A stretch of 64,000 nucleotides of DNA from Marine Group I thaumarchaeote (GCA_013390905.1 JACATG010000004.1:1-64000), one strand, 5' to 3'; numbered from the stretch's first letter, positions 27,592 through 36,575 are shown. Numbers and translations: made by a program. The notes: generated from the letters alone by a model not told the origin.

Positions 27592-28159
27592 TACTTTTCA
27601 TTTCCCTTTTCTTTAATTCTAATTCTAGTTTTCCAATTCTTTTTTTAAGAGAATGCATTTCTTTGTAAATTTCATCCATCTCTTCTTTGCTTGGAAGATT
27701 AACTGATTGTAGAATTACATTAGTAATGTTATTCCAATGCTTGGTTAACTCAAGCTCTTTAGAAATTAGTTTTCCATAATTCTCTCCAAATTTCCCAGAG
27801 TCAAATAACTCAGTAAAATCATTATCAAAAATATCTATCCAAATTCTCTTGAATGCTTCTGTTTGTTCAACGTCTTGAAGAATATCGGGAGCCTTTAGAT
27901 CGACTTTCTTTTGAGCAACAGACCACGTGTCTGAAAGTTGTTTGTAGTATTCCGTAATATACTGATTAAATTCTAATAAAACTTGATTAATCTCAATTAA
28001 TTCCGTAGTGATTTTCTTTGAATTTGTTGCAAATGCTCTCATTGGACCAATTGATGTTAATGCTTGTGGTTTACTTGACATCAAATGTATGATGTCTGTC
28101 CAGAAAAGAGACAAATGCTTGTAATAATCAGTAACATCTTTAGGAGATTCTGCTTGCAC
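27581..28159 (-). CDS. phaE: PHA synthase subunit PhaE
   Basis: The accessory subunit of class III PHA synthase. The 192-residue protein is mainly helical, with conserved aromatic positions near the N-terminus and the typical C-terminal segment NLPSKEEMDEIYKEMHSLKK followed by a coiled coil (family consensus: a NLP-T/S-x-x-E-x-D/E-x-x box and Lys/Glu heptads). Start is GTG at 28159. It overlaps phaC by 11 bp, so the two are translated together. A DUF6659-like gene diverges from it, 53 bp away. Confidence 0.88.
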   Translation of the reverse strand: MQAESPKDVTDYYKHLSLFWTDIIHLMSSKPQALTSIGPMRAFATNSKKITTELIEINQVLLEFNQYITEYYKQLSDTWSVAQKKVDLKAPDILQDVEQTEAFKRIWIDIFDNDFTELFDSGKFGENYGKLISKELELTKHWNNITNVILQSVNLPSKEEMDEIYKEMHSLKKRIGKLELELKKREMKSNAK

Positions 28160-28212
28160 AGATATCTATCAATACTGATCGCAATAAATAGTTCTATTAT
28201 CTAATTAGACAA
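28160..28212. promoter_or_regulatory. 53-bp divergent promoter between phaE and the DUF6659-like gene
   Basis: The whole intergenic region is 53 bp. A single AT-rich box, gcaataaata (28181-28190), lies near its centre, about 27 bases from both the phaE GTG (28159, minus strand) and the DUF6659-like GTG (28213, plus strand). Both genes therefore seem to use overlapping TATA elements and leaderless starts, which would tie their expression. Confidence 0.6.
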
Positions 28213-28605
28213 GTGGATAATATCAAAGAACTAGAAAAAATCTGTCAGAAAATTATCAAATTAGATTCTAAAATGCGCTCAGCTAGGATCATCAACAGCA
28301 GAGGTCATCAAGTATCTGGTGGGATGAAGAAAGGAGTACTCTCACTTGAAGCCCAAAAGCAAGACGAAATGATGTTCATGGAACTTTCTCTACGTGTTAG
28401 AATGAGGCATGAATTTGATAAAGAATTTGGTGAAGTTCACTTTTCCATGTCATATCGAGACAAGGTAATTGTAATGAGTTTCCCATTAACAAATGATGAT
28501 GTATTGTTGATATCGTGTGAAAAAGATGCCGATTTTGGCAAAATTTCCTTCAAAATTCTTAAAATTATTGAACCTCTTAAAAAAACACCAACAAAGACAT
28601 TCTAA
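28213..28605 (+). CDS. DUF6659-like protein next to phaE
   Basis: The 130-residue protein starts with GTG and follows the pattern of thaumarchaeal DUF6659 proteins: ICQKIIKLDSKMRSARIIN, a RGHQVSGGMKKG turn, a long amphipathic helix with RHEFDKEFG, then DKVIVMSFPL and DVLLISCEKDADF strands and a final helix. The two central strands flanked by helices recall a Roadblock-like sensor fold. Function is unknown. It is the paralogue of 23773-24156 and shares the divergent promoter with phaE; it converges on the TFB gene, overlapping by 4 bp. Confidence 0.75.
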   Translation: MDNIKELEKICQKIIKLDSKMRSARIINSRGHQVSGGMKKGVLSLEAQKQDEMMFMELSLRVRMRHEFDKEFGEVHFSMSYRDKVIVMSFPLTNDDVLLISCEKDADFGKISFKILKIIEPLKKTPTKTF

Positions 28606-29513
28606 TCAATAAGCATTTTTCTCAACCCTGCACATCTGTTTCTTATAGTTACTTCAGTAACTCCAGATGCATTTGAAATCAATTTTTGTGATTTTACTTC
28701 TCCTGTGCTAATACATGCAAGATAAAGTGCAGCAGCTGCTATTCCCATGGGATCCTTTCCTGCAGTTATGTATCTTCTCTTTGCTTCATTTAAAATTGAA
28801 ATTGCTTCACGCTTAGTTTTTTCACCCAATCCTGCATTACTTGCAATCCTTGAAACTCCTTTTATAGGATCAACAACTGGCATTTTTAACTCCAATTCTC
28901 TGTAAATTAATCTATAACACCTAGCAACATCCTTTCTTTTGATATTGATTCCATTAGCAATGTCATCCAACGTTCTGGGGGTCTCTGTAGTTCTACATGA
29001 TGCATAAAGACATGCTGCAACTAGCCCCTGAATTGAACGACCCCTGACTAATTTTTTCTCCATTGCCTTTCTGTAAATGTAAGCAGCTTTTTCTATTACT
29101 GCATTTGTTAATGCAAGTTTGTCTTTTAGTTTACTCATTTCATTAAGAGCTTGTCTGAGATTTCTATCTGCAGAAGAATGTGCTTGTGATCTGCTATCCC
29201 ACGTTCTTAATCTTTGAATAGAACTTTTTACACTTGAAGATAGTGGTTTTCCTGTTGCATCTTTGTTAGCTGCACCAATTATAGTTGATAAACCCATATC
29301 GTGCATTGTTAGTGAAGTTCCTGCTCCTGTTCTAGCTCTGTTGCTTTCATCATTTGCAAATGAACGCCACTCTGCACCAGTATCTGCAATTTTATCTGTA
29401 ATTACAAATCCACATTTTCCACAAAACAATTCTCCAGTGTCTTGATCTGAAACAATTTTTTTACCTCCACAAGATGGGCATTTAGGCCCGGTGATCATTG
29501 GATTTTTTAGCAT
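28602..29513 (-). CDS. tfb: transcription initiation factor TFB
   Basis: Recruits RNA polymerase to TBP-bound promoters. The N-terminal zinc ribbon has Cys12, Cys15, Cys31 and Cys34, followed by the B-reader/linker (GAEWRSFANDE) and two cyclin folds; the second contains the BRE-recognition helix-turn-helix (VTEVTIRNRC). The 303-residue length is normal. Archaea of this group encode several TFBs; which one this is cannot be told here. Confidence 0.96.
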   Translation of the reverse strand: MLKNPMITGPKCPSCGGKKIVSDQDTGELFCGKCGFVITDKIADTGAEWRSFANDESNRARTGAGTSLTMHDMGLSTIIGAANKDATGKPLSSSVKSSIQRLRTWDSRSQAHSSADRNLRQALNEMSKLKDKLALTNAVIEKAAYIYRKAMEKKLVRGRSIQGLVAACLYASCRTTETPRTLDDIANGINIKRKDVARCYRLIYRELELKMPVVDPIKGVSRIASNAGLGEKTKREAISILNEAKRRYITAGKDPMGIAAAALYLACISTGEVKSQKLISNASGVTEVTIRNRCAGLRKMLID

Positions 29514-29633
29514 AATTACAAGAAATGACTAGATTAGACTATTATCAGTTCTACATGATTTCTGCAGGTTAATTGTGTGTAGGTTAAGCTAATCTGCTTC
29601 TCATTTTTTAGAATATGAGTAGTTTTTTCAAAT

Positions 29634-31070
29634 TTAACTTAGGAGACAATATGCGTACGATGGAGTATATGATGCATACATGATGTTATTTTGATCTGTT
29701 ACATGTTGTAAACCCACAGAATGACCTAACTCATGTGTCATGATTGTTTCAACACTTTTAACATCATATAATTGAAAACTTGCATCACAATTGTAATCCC
29801 CTAATGTCACTTCTACAATTCCTTTTCCTAGATGTGCGTGTCCAAGAACTCCTTCCCCAATATTTCGAACTATCCACGTTACCCAAACATTTGCTTCATG
29901 TCTTAAATTTGTAATTTCAAATTTTACTTTAGCTTTTTCATTATTCGTATCAAATTCCTGTTCTTCCCAAAACAAAAAAGAACTTTTTAATGTGTATACA
30001 TGATCTAATGGCAGTCCTGGTGGTTGGTTATTGATGAATACTTTATAGTAAACAATTACTACCTCATCTATTATTTCATATGTTGGATTGGGAAATGTTT
30101 CAGCTGCCAATTTAGCTTGCTCTTCAAAATTCCATTTTATGTAATCCCTGAGAAATTTTTTTATCACATCTTGACTAGGATTTGGATATTCGATGTATCG
30201 TATCTCTTTAACAATATTATTTGAAATATCTCTAAGATATTTTCCAAACAAATACAACTCATAATCTAATTCCTCTTGAGATTGAGTTATATTTTGAACA
30301 TTTACAGTAATTAATCCATATTCTATCATGTGTTGAATCCCTGAAACAAAAGTATTATCATCAATTTTGTCATAAGCCCATTCTCTTGCATTGGTTTTTA
30401 CCCATTCTGGAATTTTATCTTCAGAATCACTTTGTATCTCTACTGGTGGAATCTGTATTATTTTATTTTCTATTAGATATAATAAAGCTGAAATAAATTC
30501 TGAATCATCAATATTTCCTTCTGACCACCATTTCGCTATTGGTTTTACCCATTCTGGAATTGTCATAACATAAACTTTCTCTGATCCTTTTGGCTTCTCA
30601 GTTGGTATGTATGGATATTTTATAATTACTTTTTCAATAAATTCTTTATAATTTTTAATTACAACACTATCTGGTTTTTCTTTTAATGCTTTGTCAAAAT
30701 ATGCTATGGCTTCTTGATATTCTCCTAGATATCCAAATCCAACTCCCATACCAGTTAACGAAATAACATCATTTGATCTAAATTGCAAAACTTTGAAAAA
30801 TTGTTTTAAAGATTTATCGTGTTGTTCTAGATTACTTAGTACTATTCCTTTCATTTTTAGTGTTGAAATATTATTTGGTGAAATCTCCAAGATATCATCA
30901 AAAATTTTTATGGCTTGTTTGTATTCACCGTTGATAAAATGTTCTTTAGCTTGGTTGAACATTAATTCTGGATCTTTTTCTGTTTGTGCAAATACAGTTC
31001 CATTAAGAATGGGCGAACTTAACAAAATTATGACTAAAAAATAAGAAATTATCATTGTATTTTTTTTCAT
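29634..31070 (-). CDS. secreted TPR protein with C-terminal matrixin-like metalloprotease
   Basis: The 478-residue protein begins with a signal peptide (hydrophobic 6-25, cleavage after VFAQ). TPR units (about 35-135) follow, then two PEWVK...W-x-G-x-I/D-D-x-EF...YLIE-x-x-I-I-x-I modules (about 170-255) like the one broken at 21647. The C-terminal protease domain carries the zinc motif HELGHSVGLQH (446-456) with the Met-turn NNIMY ten residues on. It should act outside the cytoplasmic membrane; the substrate is unknown. Confidence 0.85.
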   Translation of the reverse strand: MKKNTMIISYFLVIILLSSPILNGTVFAQTEKDPELMFNQAKEHFINGEYKQAIKIFDDILEISPNNISTLKMKGIVLSNLEQHDKSLKQFFKVLQFRSNDVISLTGMGVGFGYLGEYQEAIAYFDKALKEKPDSVVIKNYKEFIEKVIIKYPYIPTEKPKGSEKVYVMTIPEWVKPIAKWWSEGNIDDSEFISALLYLIENKIIQIPPVEIQSDSEDKIPEWVKTNAREWAYDKIDDNTFVSGIQHMIEYGLITVNVQNITQSQEELDYELYLFGKYLRDISNNIVKEIRYIEYPNPSQDVIKKFLRDYIKWNFEEQAKLAAETFPNPTYEIIDEVVIVYYKVFINNQPPGLPLDHVYTLKSSFLFWEEQEFDTNNEKAKVKFEITNLRHEANVWVTWIVRNIGEGVLGHAHLGKGIVEVTLGDYNCDASFQLYDVKSVETIMTHELGHSVGLQHVTDQNNIMYASYTPSYAYCLLS

Positions 31071-31195
31071 ATTTGTGATTTTAGATATGGTTATTTCTAT
31101 TTTATACTACATCTGGGCTTGTACTTGCTTTTATTACATAAGCAATCTGAGGCTATTGGAAAATCTTTAATTTATTCATATAACGTGTTTTTGTA

Positions 31196-31543
31196 TTGAC
31201 AGAAATTGATGCCGGAGACTCAATCTATGACTTGCGTAAAAAAATTCAACAGATTAAAGCAGATTTGAATCAATTAGGTGATCCTGTATCTGAAATACCT
31301 GAATTGATTACTTCAGCAAATCTATTACGCTCAAATGAGTATCTGTTAAAGGCAAATGACAAGAAAACCGAACTGCTGTCTGCCTACGAACGGTATTCTA
31401 CAGCTCTAGAAAAATTACTCTCGTTTGTTTTTGACATACAACATGATCTAAAAGAAATACTAAAGGCACAATCTTCTATGATTCCTTCTCGCCCAAAAAA
31501 ACAATCAAAACCAAAAACTAGATCAAGAATTACTAAAAAATAA
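31196..31543 (+). CDS. coiled-coil protein with basic tail (115 aa)
   Basis: A helical protein of 115 residues starting with TTG. Coiled-coil heptads (IYDLRKKIQQIKADLNQLGD and the region around 60-95) are followed by a strongly basic C-terminal tail (RPKKQSKPKTRSR) likely to bind nucleic acid. No family recognised. It is convergent with birA (stop codons 1 bp apart). Confidence 0.65.
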   Translation: MTEIDAGDSIYDLRKKIQQIKADLNQLGDPVSEIPELITSANLLRSNEYLLKANDKKTELLSAYERYSTALEKLLSFVFDIQHDLKEILKAQSSMIPSRPKKQSKPKTRSRITKK

Positions 31544-31544
31544 T

Positions 31545-32552
31545 TTATTTTGATAAATGAATAATATCCCCTGCAATTATTCTATTAATTTTATTGTTAT
31601 CCACTACTACTAATGCCCCATCTTCATCAATTTTGATTGCTTTTCCTTTTATTTTTCCATCCCTAGTATCCAACTCTACATTCTTTCCAATTGTTGACGA
31701 TCTTTTTGTCCATTCTGAAATAATTTTTTTTGTTTGTTTTGTATTTAGTAACTCATAAATTTTTTCTAATTCCACAAAAAATGTTTGAACTAACTGGATT
31801 GGTTTAATTTTGTTTTTTTGTTCACTAAGAGATGCAACACCGTAAAAATTTGATGAACCCTTGAGTATTTTCTCAATATGTTTTACATCTACATCAAAAT
31901 TTATCCCAACTCCTAAAACAATATTTTTAATTCTGTTTGATTCTAGTGACACATCAACAAGCATTCCAGCTACTTTTTTGCCTTTTATGGTCAAGTCATT
32001 TGGCCATTTTAACTCTGGTGAAATCTTTAACGTTTTTTCTAATGCATTTGATAATGCTAGTGCAGATGCAATTGGAAATAAAGTTGTTATAGAAATATCA
32101 AACTTTGGTTGTAAAATTATTGAAAGCCAAATACCTCCTTTAGGAGAAACCCACTTTCTACCAGATCTTCCTTTCCCTCCTGTCTGTTTTGCTGCAATTA
32201 TCACAGCACCATTGTTTGCAGGATCACCTGCCATTTTTAGTGCCTGATTTTGAGTAGAGTCAATTGAATCAAAATAGTATGACTGTTGTCCAATTACCTT
32301 TGTTTTAAGACCTGAAGTAATTTCCCATGGAAAGAGCTCATCTGAATTTGATGTTAACTTGTAACCTAGTTTCTGTTTTGACTCAACAGTGTATCCTAAC
32401 TCTTGAATTTTTTTGATATGTTTCCACACTGCAACTCTGCTTATCTTTAATACATCACTCAAATCCTGACCCGATAGATATTCTGTATTGTGAGTTTGCA
32501 AAAATGTTAGTACTTTAACCAATCCTGGATTATCAAACGAATTGTACATCAA
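31545..32552 (-). CDS. birA: biotin--protein ligase with N-terminal HTH
   Basis: Activates biotin to biotinyl-AMP and transfers it to the biotin-carrier protein of acetyl-/propionyl-CoA carboxylase, the CO2-fixing enzyme of the hydroxypropionate/hydroxybutyrate cycle. The winged-helix N-terminal domain (about 10-65, with ISRVAVWKHIKKIQELGY) suggests it can also repress transcription. The catalytic domain shows the biotin/ATP loop GGKGRSGRKWVSPKGG (about 125-140) and ELKWPNDL. The carboxylase genes are not in this window. Confidence 0.95.
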   Translation of the reverse strand: MMYNSFDNPGLVKVLTFLQTHNTEYLSGQDLSDVLKISRVAVWKHIKKIQELGYTVESKQKLGYKLTSNSDELFPWEITSGLKTKVIGQQSYYFDSIDSTQNQALKMAGDPANNGAVIIAAKQTGGKGRSGRKWVSPKGGIWLSIILQPKFDISITTLFPIASALALSNALEKTLKISPELKWPNDLTIKGKKVAGMLVDVSLESNRIKNIVLGVGINFDVDVKHIEKILKGSSNFYGVASLSEQKNKIKPIQLVQTFFVELEKIYELLNTKQTKKIISEWTKRSSTIGKNVELDTRDGKIKGKAIKIDEDGALVVVDNNKINRIIAGDIIHLSK

Positions 32553-32588
32553 CTATGGTTTGTTTTTACTACGAGTATAAAACACACA

Positions 32589-33059
32589 CTAGAATTCAAC
32601 ATCTGTATCAAACTCTTCTCCTTCTGGCATATTTTCTGTCGGAACATAATTTGACATTTCAATGCCTATCATCCCAAACATCATACTAAACATCTCAATA
32701 TTCATCACCCCAAAGAATATCATCATGGGAAAGAATGATTTACTTTCATCCATGTATTGTTTTAATCCCTCCTTGTCTTGTGTTTTGTATAATGTTGACA
32801 TTTGATTCCACTTTGTTTGTAATTCATGAACTTGTTTGTCTACTTCATTAGAGCCTTTTTTAGTGAGCAAAATTTCTATTTTCTTTCCTAATAATCTACT
32901 TTTTTCTGCTACTTGAATAAATCCACTATTTTCTAGCTGTTCTAAAATTGAATTCAACTCTTCAGGTTCAATCTGTGTCATTTTTTGAATTTTATCAAAT
33001 TTTTTAATTCCTGCTTGTATCGCTCCTAGTACTATGATATCTTTTGGCTCTGTGTTCAT
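32589..33059 (-). CDS. winged-helix DNA-binding protein
   Basis: The 156-residue protein has an N-terminal winged helix (residues 1-75; EELNSILEQLENSGFIQ is the recognition region). A helix follows, then a Met/Phe-rich C-terminal part (SFFPMMIFFGVMNIEMFSMM) that is hydrophobic enough to be a membrane or dimer contact. It may be a transcription regulator, with a target unknown. Divergent from the CoA-binding gene, with 86 bp between starts. Confidence 0.7.
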   Translation of the reverse strand: MNTEPKDIIVLGAIQAGIKKFDKIQKMTQIEPEELNSILEQLENSGFIQVAEKSRLLGKKIEILLTKKGSNEVDKQVHELQTKWNQMSTLYKTQDKEGLKQYMDESKSFFPMMIFFGVMNIEMFSMMFGMIGIEMSNYVPTENMPEGEEFDTDVEF

Positions 33060-33145
33060 GACGCATTTTTTTTACTATCCCTAAAAATTGTTTGTTTAAT
33101 TCTAGATACTTGAAAAATTATATTCTAATTGTTCACACGTTCTTT

Positions 33146-33559
33146 ATGGAACGAGATGATCATTCTGATGAACAAATTCGTAATATTCTTTCTCTAAAAA
33201 AAGTGGTTGTTATAGGAACGTCTAAAAATTCTCAAAAGGCAGCTCATTTTGTTCCCAAATATCTTTCTGATAATGGATATGATATAACTTCTGTAAATCC
33301 AACTTCTGAAGAGATTTTGGGTAAAAAATGCTATAATTCTATTTTAGAAATTAATGAAGAAATTGAAATTGTGGATATATTCAGACCTTCAGACCAAGTT
33401 TTACCCTTTGTCCAAGAAGCAATAAAGAAAAAACCAAAAGTGATTTGGCTGCAAGAAGGAATCCATAATTCTGAAGCTGAAGAATTAGCAAGAAAGGAAG
33501 GAATCACAGTTATTTTTAACAGATGTATGTTGGCAGAACATCGGAGACTGTTGAGATGA
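33146..33559 (+). CDS. CoA-binding-domain protein
   Basis: From the ATG at 33146 the product is 137 residues and matches the stand-alone CoA-binding domain (YccU family). Residues VVVIGTSKNSQKAAHFV form the nucleotide-binding turn, and the family's conserved VDIFRPSDQVLPFVQEAIKKKPK and WLQEGI segments are visible. It presumably binds CoA or an acyl-CoA; the enzyme it serves is unknown. The frame extends upstream to 33092 but that part is unlike the family. It overlaps the next gene by 4 bp. Confidence 0.85.
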   Translation: MERDDHSDEQIRNILSLKKVVVIGTSKNSQKAAHFVPKYLSDNGYDITSVNPTSEEILGKKCYNSILEINEEIEIVDIFRPSDQVLPFVQEAIKKKPKVIWLQEGIHNSEAEELARKEGITVIFNRCMLAEHRRLLR

Positions 33560-33921
33560 CAAACTTTGAAAATTTTTATCGTGATCTACTTGATTTAGCA
33601 AAAAAATATGAACTGCAAAACACTCCTCTAAAAATTGAGCAAGATCTTGAAAATGATATTATCAAAATTTTTGGTGAAAAAATTACATCTTTGGCAAGGG
33701 CAAGAAATGGCCTTAATGATGTAGCAGAACTTGCATATGCAACAGCTGAACATCATCCATACTGGAGTTTGTTGTACAATTGTTCAGAAATCGCAAGCAG
33801 TGTTTTAGAAAAATGGAAAGAGTCTCTATCTGTGGACGATTTTTCTGACATTGATTGGGCCATCAAAGAACTAAACCATTCACTTGAACAAATCAAAAAC
33901 AAAAACTCTCCCAATTCCTAG
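33556..33921 (+). CDS. hypothetical helical protein (121 aa)
   Basis: Starting with the ATG at 33556, which overlaps the CoA-binding gene's TGA (ATGA), the 121-residue protein is all-helical and acidic, with AELAYATAEHHPYWSLLYNC near its middle. No family recognised. The overlap implies translational coupling with the CoA-binding protein. Confidence 0.65.
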   Translation: MTNFENFYRDLLDLAKKYELQNTPLKIEQDLENDIIKIFGEKITSLARARNGLNDVAELAYATAEHHPYWSLLYNCSEIASSVLEKWKESLSVDDFSDIDWAIKELNHSLEQIKNKNSPNS

Positions 33922-33955
33922 GCAGAGATAAATATTCTAAGATGGGAATTATTGT

Positions 33956-35167
33956 ATGCCCATTAAGATTGGCTTAATTGGTAAAACCAACACTGGAAAG
34001 ACAACCTTCTTTAATTCTGCTACATTGTCTTCTGAAGAAATTTCATCTTATCCATTTACTACCAAAAAACCAGTAACAGGAATAGCACATGCAGTTACAC
34101 TTTGTGTTCATCCAGAATTTAAAATTCAAGATAACCCAAACAACTCAAAATGTGTTGAAGGGTGGAGATACATTCCAATTGAATTGATAGATCTACCTGG
34201 GCTCATTAAGGATGCATGGAAGGGCAAAGGACTTGGAAATCAATTTCTGTCCATAGCTGCACAATCTGATGCATTGCTTCATGTTGTTGATGCTTCTGGT
34301 GGAATTGATTCAACTGGGAAAATTACTGAAGTTGGAACTGGTGATCCTATTTCTGATTTTGCAGATATAGAAGAAGAATTAATCATGTGGTATCTTAAAA
34401 TTTTAGAAGGAAATAGAGACAAAGTATCAAAATTAATTAGAATCGGTACTGATATTTCAGACGCAATCACTGATCTTTATCGCGGTATCGGTGTAACCAA
34501 AACTCATGTTAAAGAAACTCTTCGAGCTACTGGACTTGAAGAAAAAGATTTTGATGATTTTGATAATGCGGATAGCAAAAAATTTGCATCATATCTAAGA
34601 AAAAGTTCAAAACCTACTCTAATTGTAGCAAACAAAATTGACGTTGAAGGAGCAGACAAAAATTTTTCTCGACTGAGAGAACGCTACAATGACTCAATAG
34701 TAATTCCTGTTAGTGGCGATAGTGAATTTAGCCTCAGACGTGCAGAACAAAAAGGGCTGATAAAATATTCTCCTGGTTCTGAACAATTTGAAATAATCAA
34801 ATCAGATGAACTAAATGAAAAGCAAACTAATGCGCTTAACTTTATCCAAAGAGGAATTATGGGCGAATATATGAGAACTGGAGTTCAATTTGCAATTAAC
34901 GTTGCAGTTTTCAAACTGCTTAAGATGAATTCAATTTATCCTGTTGCAAATGAAAAAAACCTGTCCGATAAAAAGGGAAGAGTACTTCCTGATTTGCTTT
35001 TGCTAAAAAATGGAGCTACAATAAAAGATCTTGCAAAGGAGATCCATTCTGATTTGACTAAAGGGCTTCTTTACGGAAAAGATTTAAGATATAATTTGAG
35101 ACTACCAATTGATTATCAACTAAGAGATAGAGATGTTGTGTCTATCATTACTGCTGCAAAAAAATAG
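33956..35167 (+). CDS. ychF: YchF/Obg-like GTPase with TGS domain
   Basis: A translation-associated P-loop NTPase of the YchF/OLA1 subgroup (archaeal type), 403 residues. The P-loop is GKTNTGKTT (about residues 9-17), followed by DLPGLIKDA, the guanine-specificity-type NKID and a C-terminal TGS domain with YGKDLRYNLRL. The archaeal form has the large helical insertion after the G domain, as here. A TATA-like gataaatatt precedes it by about 27 bases. Confidence 0.94.
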   Translation: MPIKIGLIGKTNTGKTTFFNSATLSSEEISSYPFTTKKPVTGIAHAVTLCVHPEFKIQDNPNNSKCVEGWRYIPIELIDLPGLIKDAWKGKGLGNQFLSIAAQSDALLHVVDASGGIDSTGKITEVGTGDPISDFADIEEELIMWYLKILEGNRDKVSKLIRIGTDISDAITDLYRGIGVTKTHVKETLRATGLEEKDFDDFDNADSKKFASYLRKSSKPTLIVANKIDVEGADKNFSRLRERYNDSIVIPVSGDSEFSLRRAEQKGLIKYSPGSEQFEIIKSDELNEKQTNALNFIQRGIMGEYMRTGVQFAINVAVFKLLKMNSIYPVANEKNLSDKKGRVLPDLLLLKNGATIKDLAKEIHSDLTKGLLYGKDLRYNLRLPIDYQLRDRDVVSIITAAKK

Positions 35168-35210
35168 CTAACCTTGTTTTTAGTATTATGTGCCTAAACT
35201 TATCTCTAAT

Positions 35211-36167
35211 CTATGAAATTCGTGAAAATGATTCTTCAGGTACTTTAAGGAATTCAAAATTCTCTGGCTGGATAATTTTAGCAAGAATTTCTAATCCATC
35301 AATTGTTCTTATGCTAGGTTTACTAAAAAACGAATTTGCATCAACAGCAAAAATTCTATTATTTTTTACAGCTCTGAGAGAATTCCATTCTTGATTTTCT
35401 TTTAATATGTTGTTGTATTCTGTAATAGTTCGTTTTGTATCAAATCCACATGGCATCATAATAATCATGTCCGGATCTGAATCAATGATTTCTTGAATAT
35501 CTAAACGTCTTGAATGTTCTCCAACTTTACTAATCATGTTGTTCCCTCCTGCAATTTGTATCATTTCAGGAACCCAATGTCCTGCTGTAAAAAATGGGTC
35601 AATCCATTCAATTGCAAGAACTTTTGGTCTCTTGTTATTTTGTAATTTTTTTACATGCTGAATTCTTTTTTCCAACGAATTGATGATTTTTTTTGCTTTG
35701 ATTTCTTTTCCTAAAATTTTACCTAACTCTGTAACAGAATTTATGATCTCCTGTAAGTTATGTGGATCCATTGAATGTAGAATTGGTTTTCTTTGCAGAA
35801 TTTTTACTGCTTTATTGACTTGATTAGTATATGCAGCACAAACTTCGCAAGTTTCCTGTGATATTATAAGATCGGGATCAGCTTTTATGAGATTTTTTTC
35901 ATTTAAAACAAAAATATCTTTTCCATCATTTAGCAATTGACAAGTCATTGTGTCAATTTCATTACTTGTTAATTCATCTGAATTAATTACAGAATTTATC
36001 ACCTGTGGTTTTGACGCTGCATCTGGTGGGTATTTGCATTCATGTGTTACTCCATAGAGATTATCTTGGGCTCCAAACTCGTAAAGCAATTCTGTTGCAC
36101 TGGGTAAAAAAGAGACAATTCTCTTCATTGACATGTGGTTTGGTATGTGTTGATCCTTAAACATCAT
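35211..36167 (-). CDS. BtuF-like cobalamin-binding protein without a signal peptide
   Basis: The 318-residue protein has the two-lobed periplasmic-binding-protein fold of cobalamin/iron-chelate ABC transporters (PF01497): RIVSFLPSATELLYEFGAQDNLYGVTHECKYP at the N-terminus, ISQETCEVC and later GGNNMISKVGEHS. No signal peptide or lipobox is present at either of the possible starts (36167, or ATG at 36128). Many archaeal homologues lack these and may act inside the cell or be anchored otherwise. Cobalamin is relevant because the B12-dependent methylmalonyl-CoA mutase is encoded nearby. Confidence 0.82.
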   Translation of the reverse strand: MMFKDQHIPNHMSMKRIVSFLPSATELLYEFGAQDNLYGVTHECKYPPDAASKPQVINSVINSDELTSNEIDTMTCQLLNDGKDIFVLNEKNLIKADPDLIISQETCEVCAAYTNQVNKAVKILQRKPILHSMDPHNLQEIINSVTELGKILGKEIKAKKIINSLEKRIQHVKKLQNNKRPKVLAIEWIDPFFTAGHWVPEMIQIAGGNNMISKVGEHSRRLDIQEIIDSDPDMIIMMPCGFDTKRTITEYNNILKENQEWNSLRAVKNNRIFAVDANSFFSKPSIRTIDGLEILAKIIQPENFEFLKVPEESFSRIS

Positions 36168-36308
36168 ACGTCAACCAATCGTCAAAATCTTTGATCAGGC
36201 AAGTTACTCAAGAAAAGCCTATTTACTGAGAGCTAAATAGGCACAAAATTCTATTGAGTGTTCCGTTAAAACAAATAACATTCAAGGGCATTTTGGGTTA
36301 AATTAGAA

Positions 36309-36575
36309 TCAAAAAGATAGTTTGGAGATTAATTTTGAAATATCTTTTTCTTTCTTAATCATTTTCCCTAACTTTGCCAAATCTTTTTCGTCAATCATTA
36401 ATGGAGACCTGTTAAATCTTCCTTTGTTGTATGAGCAAAATCTTATCACTTTCTTACCATTATCGAATTTCAGAAGTTGGATTGTTGGCTCATGATATTT
36501 GGAAGTTATAGAAACCTCTTCAATTATCATTCCACTACCAAATGACAATTTGAATGGACGGGGAACTTTTCTCAT
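36309..36575 (-). CDS. hypothetical small basic protein (88 aa)
   Basis: An 88-residue beta-rich, basic protein; a KVIRFCSYNKGRFNRSPLMID stretch lies in the middle and a Lys-rich helix at the end. Possibly an RNA/DNA-binding protein, but no family recognised. About 140 bp upstream of the BtuF-like gene on the same strand. Confidence 0.6.
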   Translation of the reverse strand: MRKVPRPFKLSFGSGMIIEEVSITSKYHEPTIQLLKFDNGKKVIRFCSYNKGRFNRSPLMIDEKDLAKLGKMIKKEKDISKLISKLSF

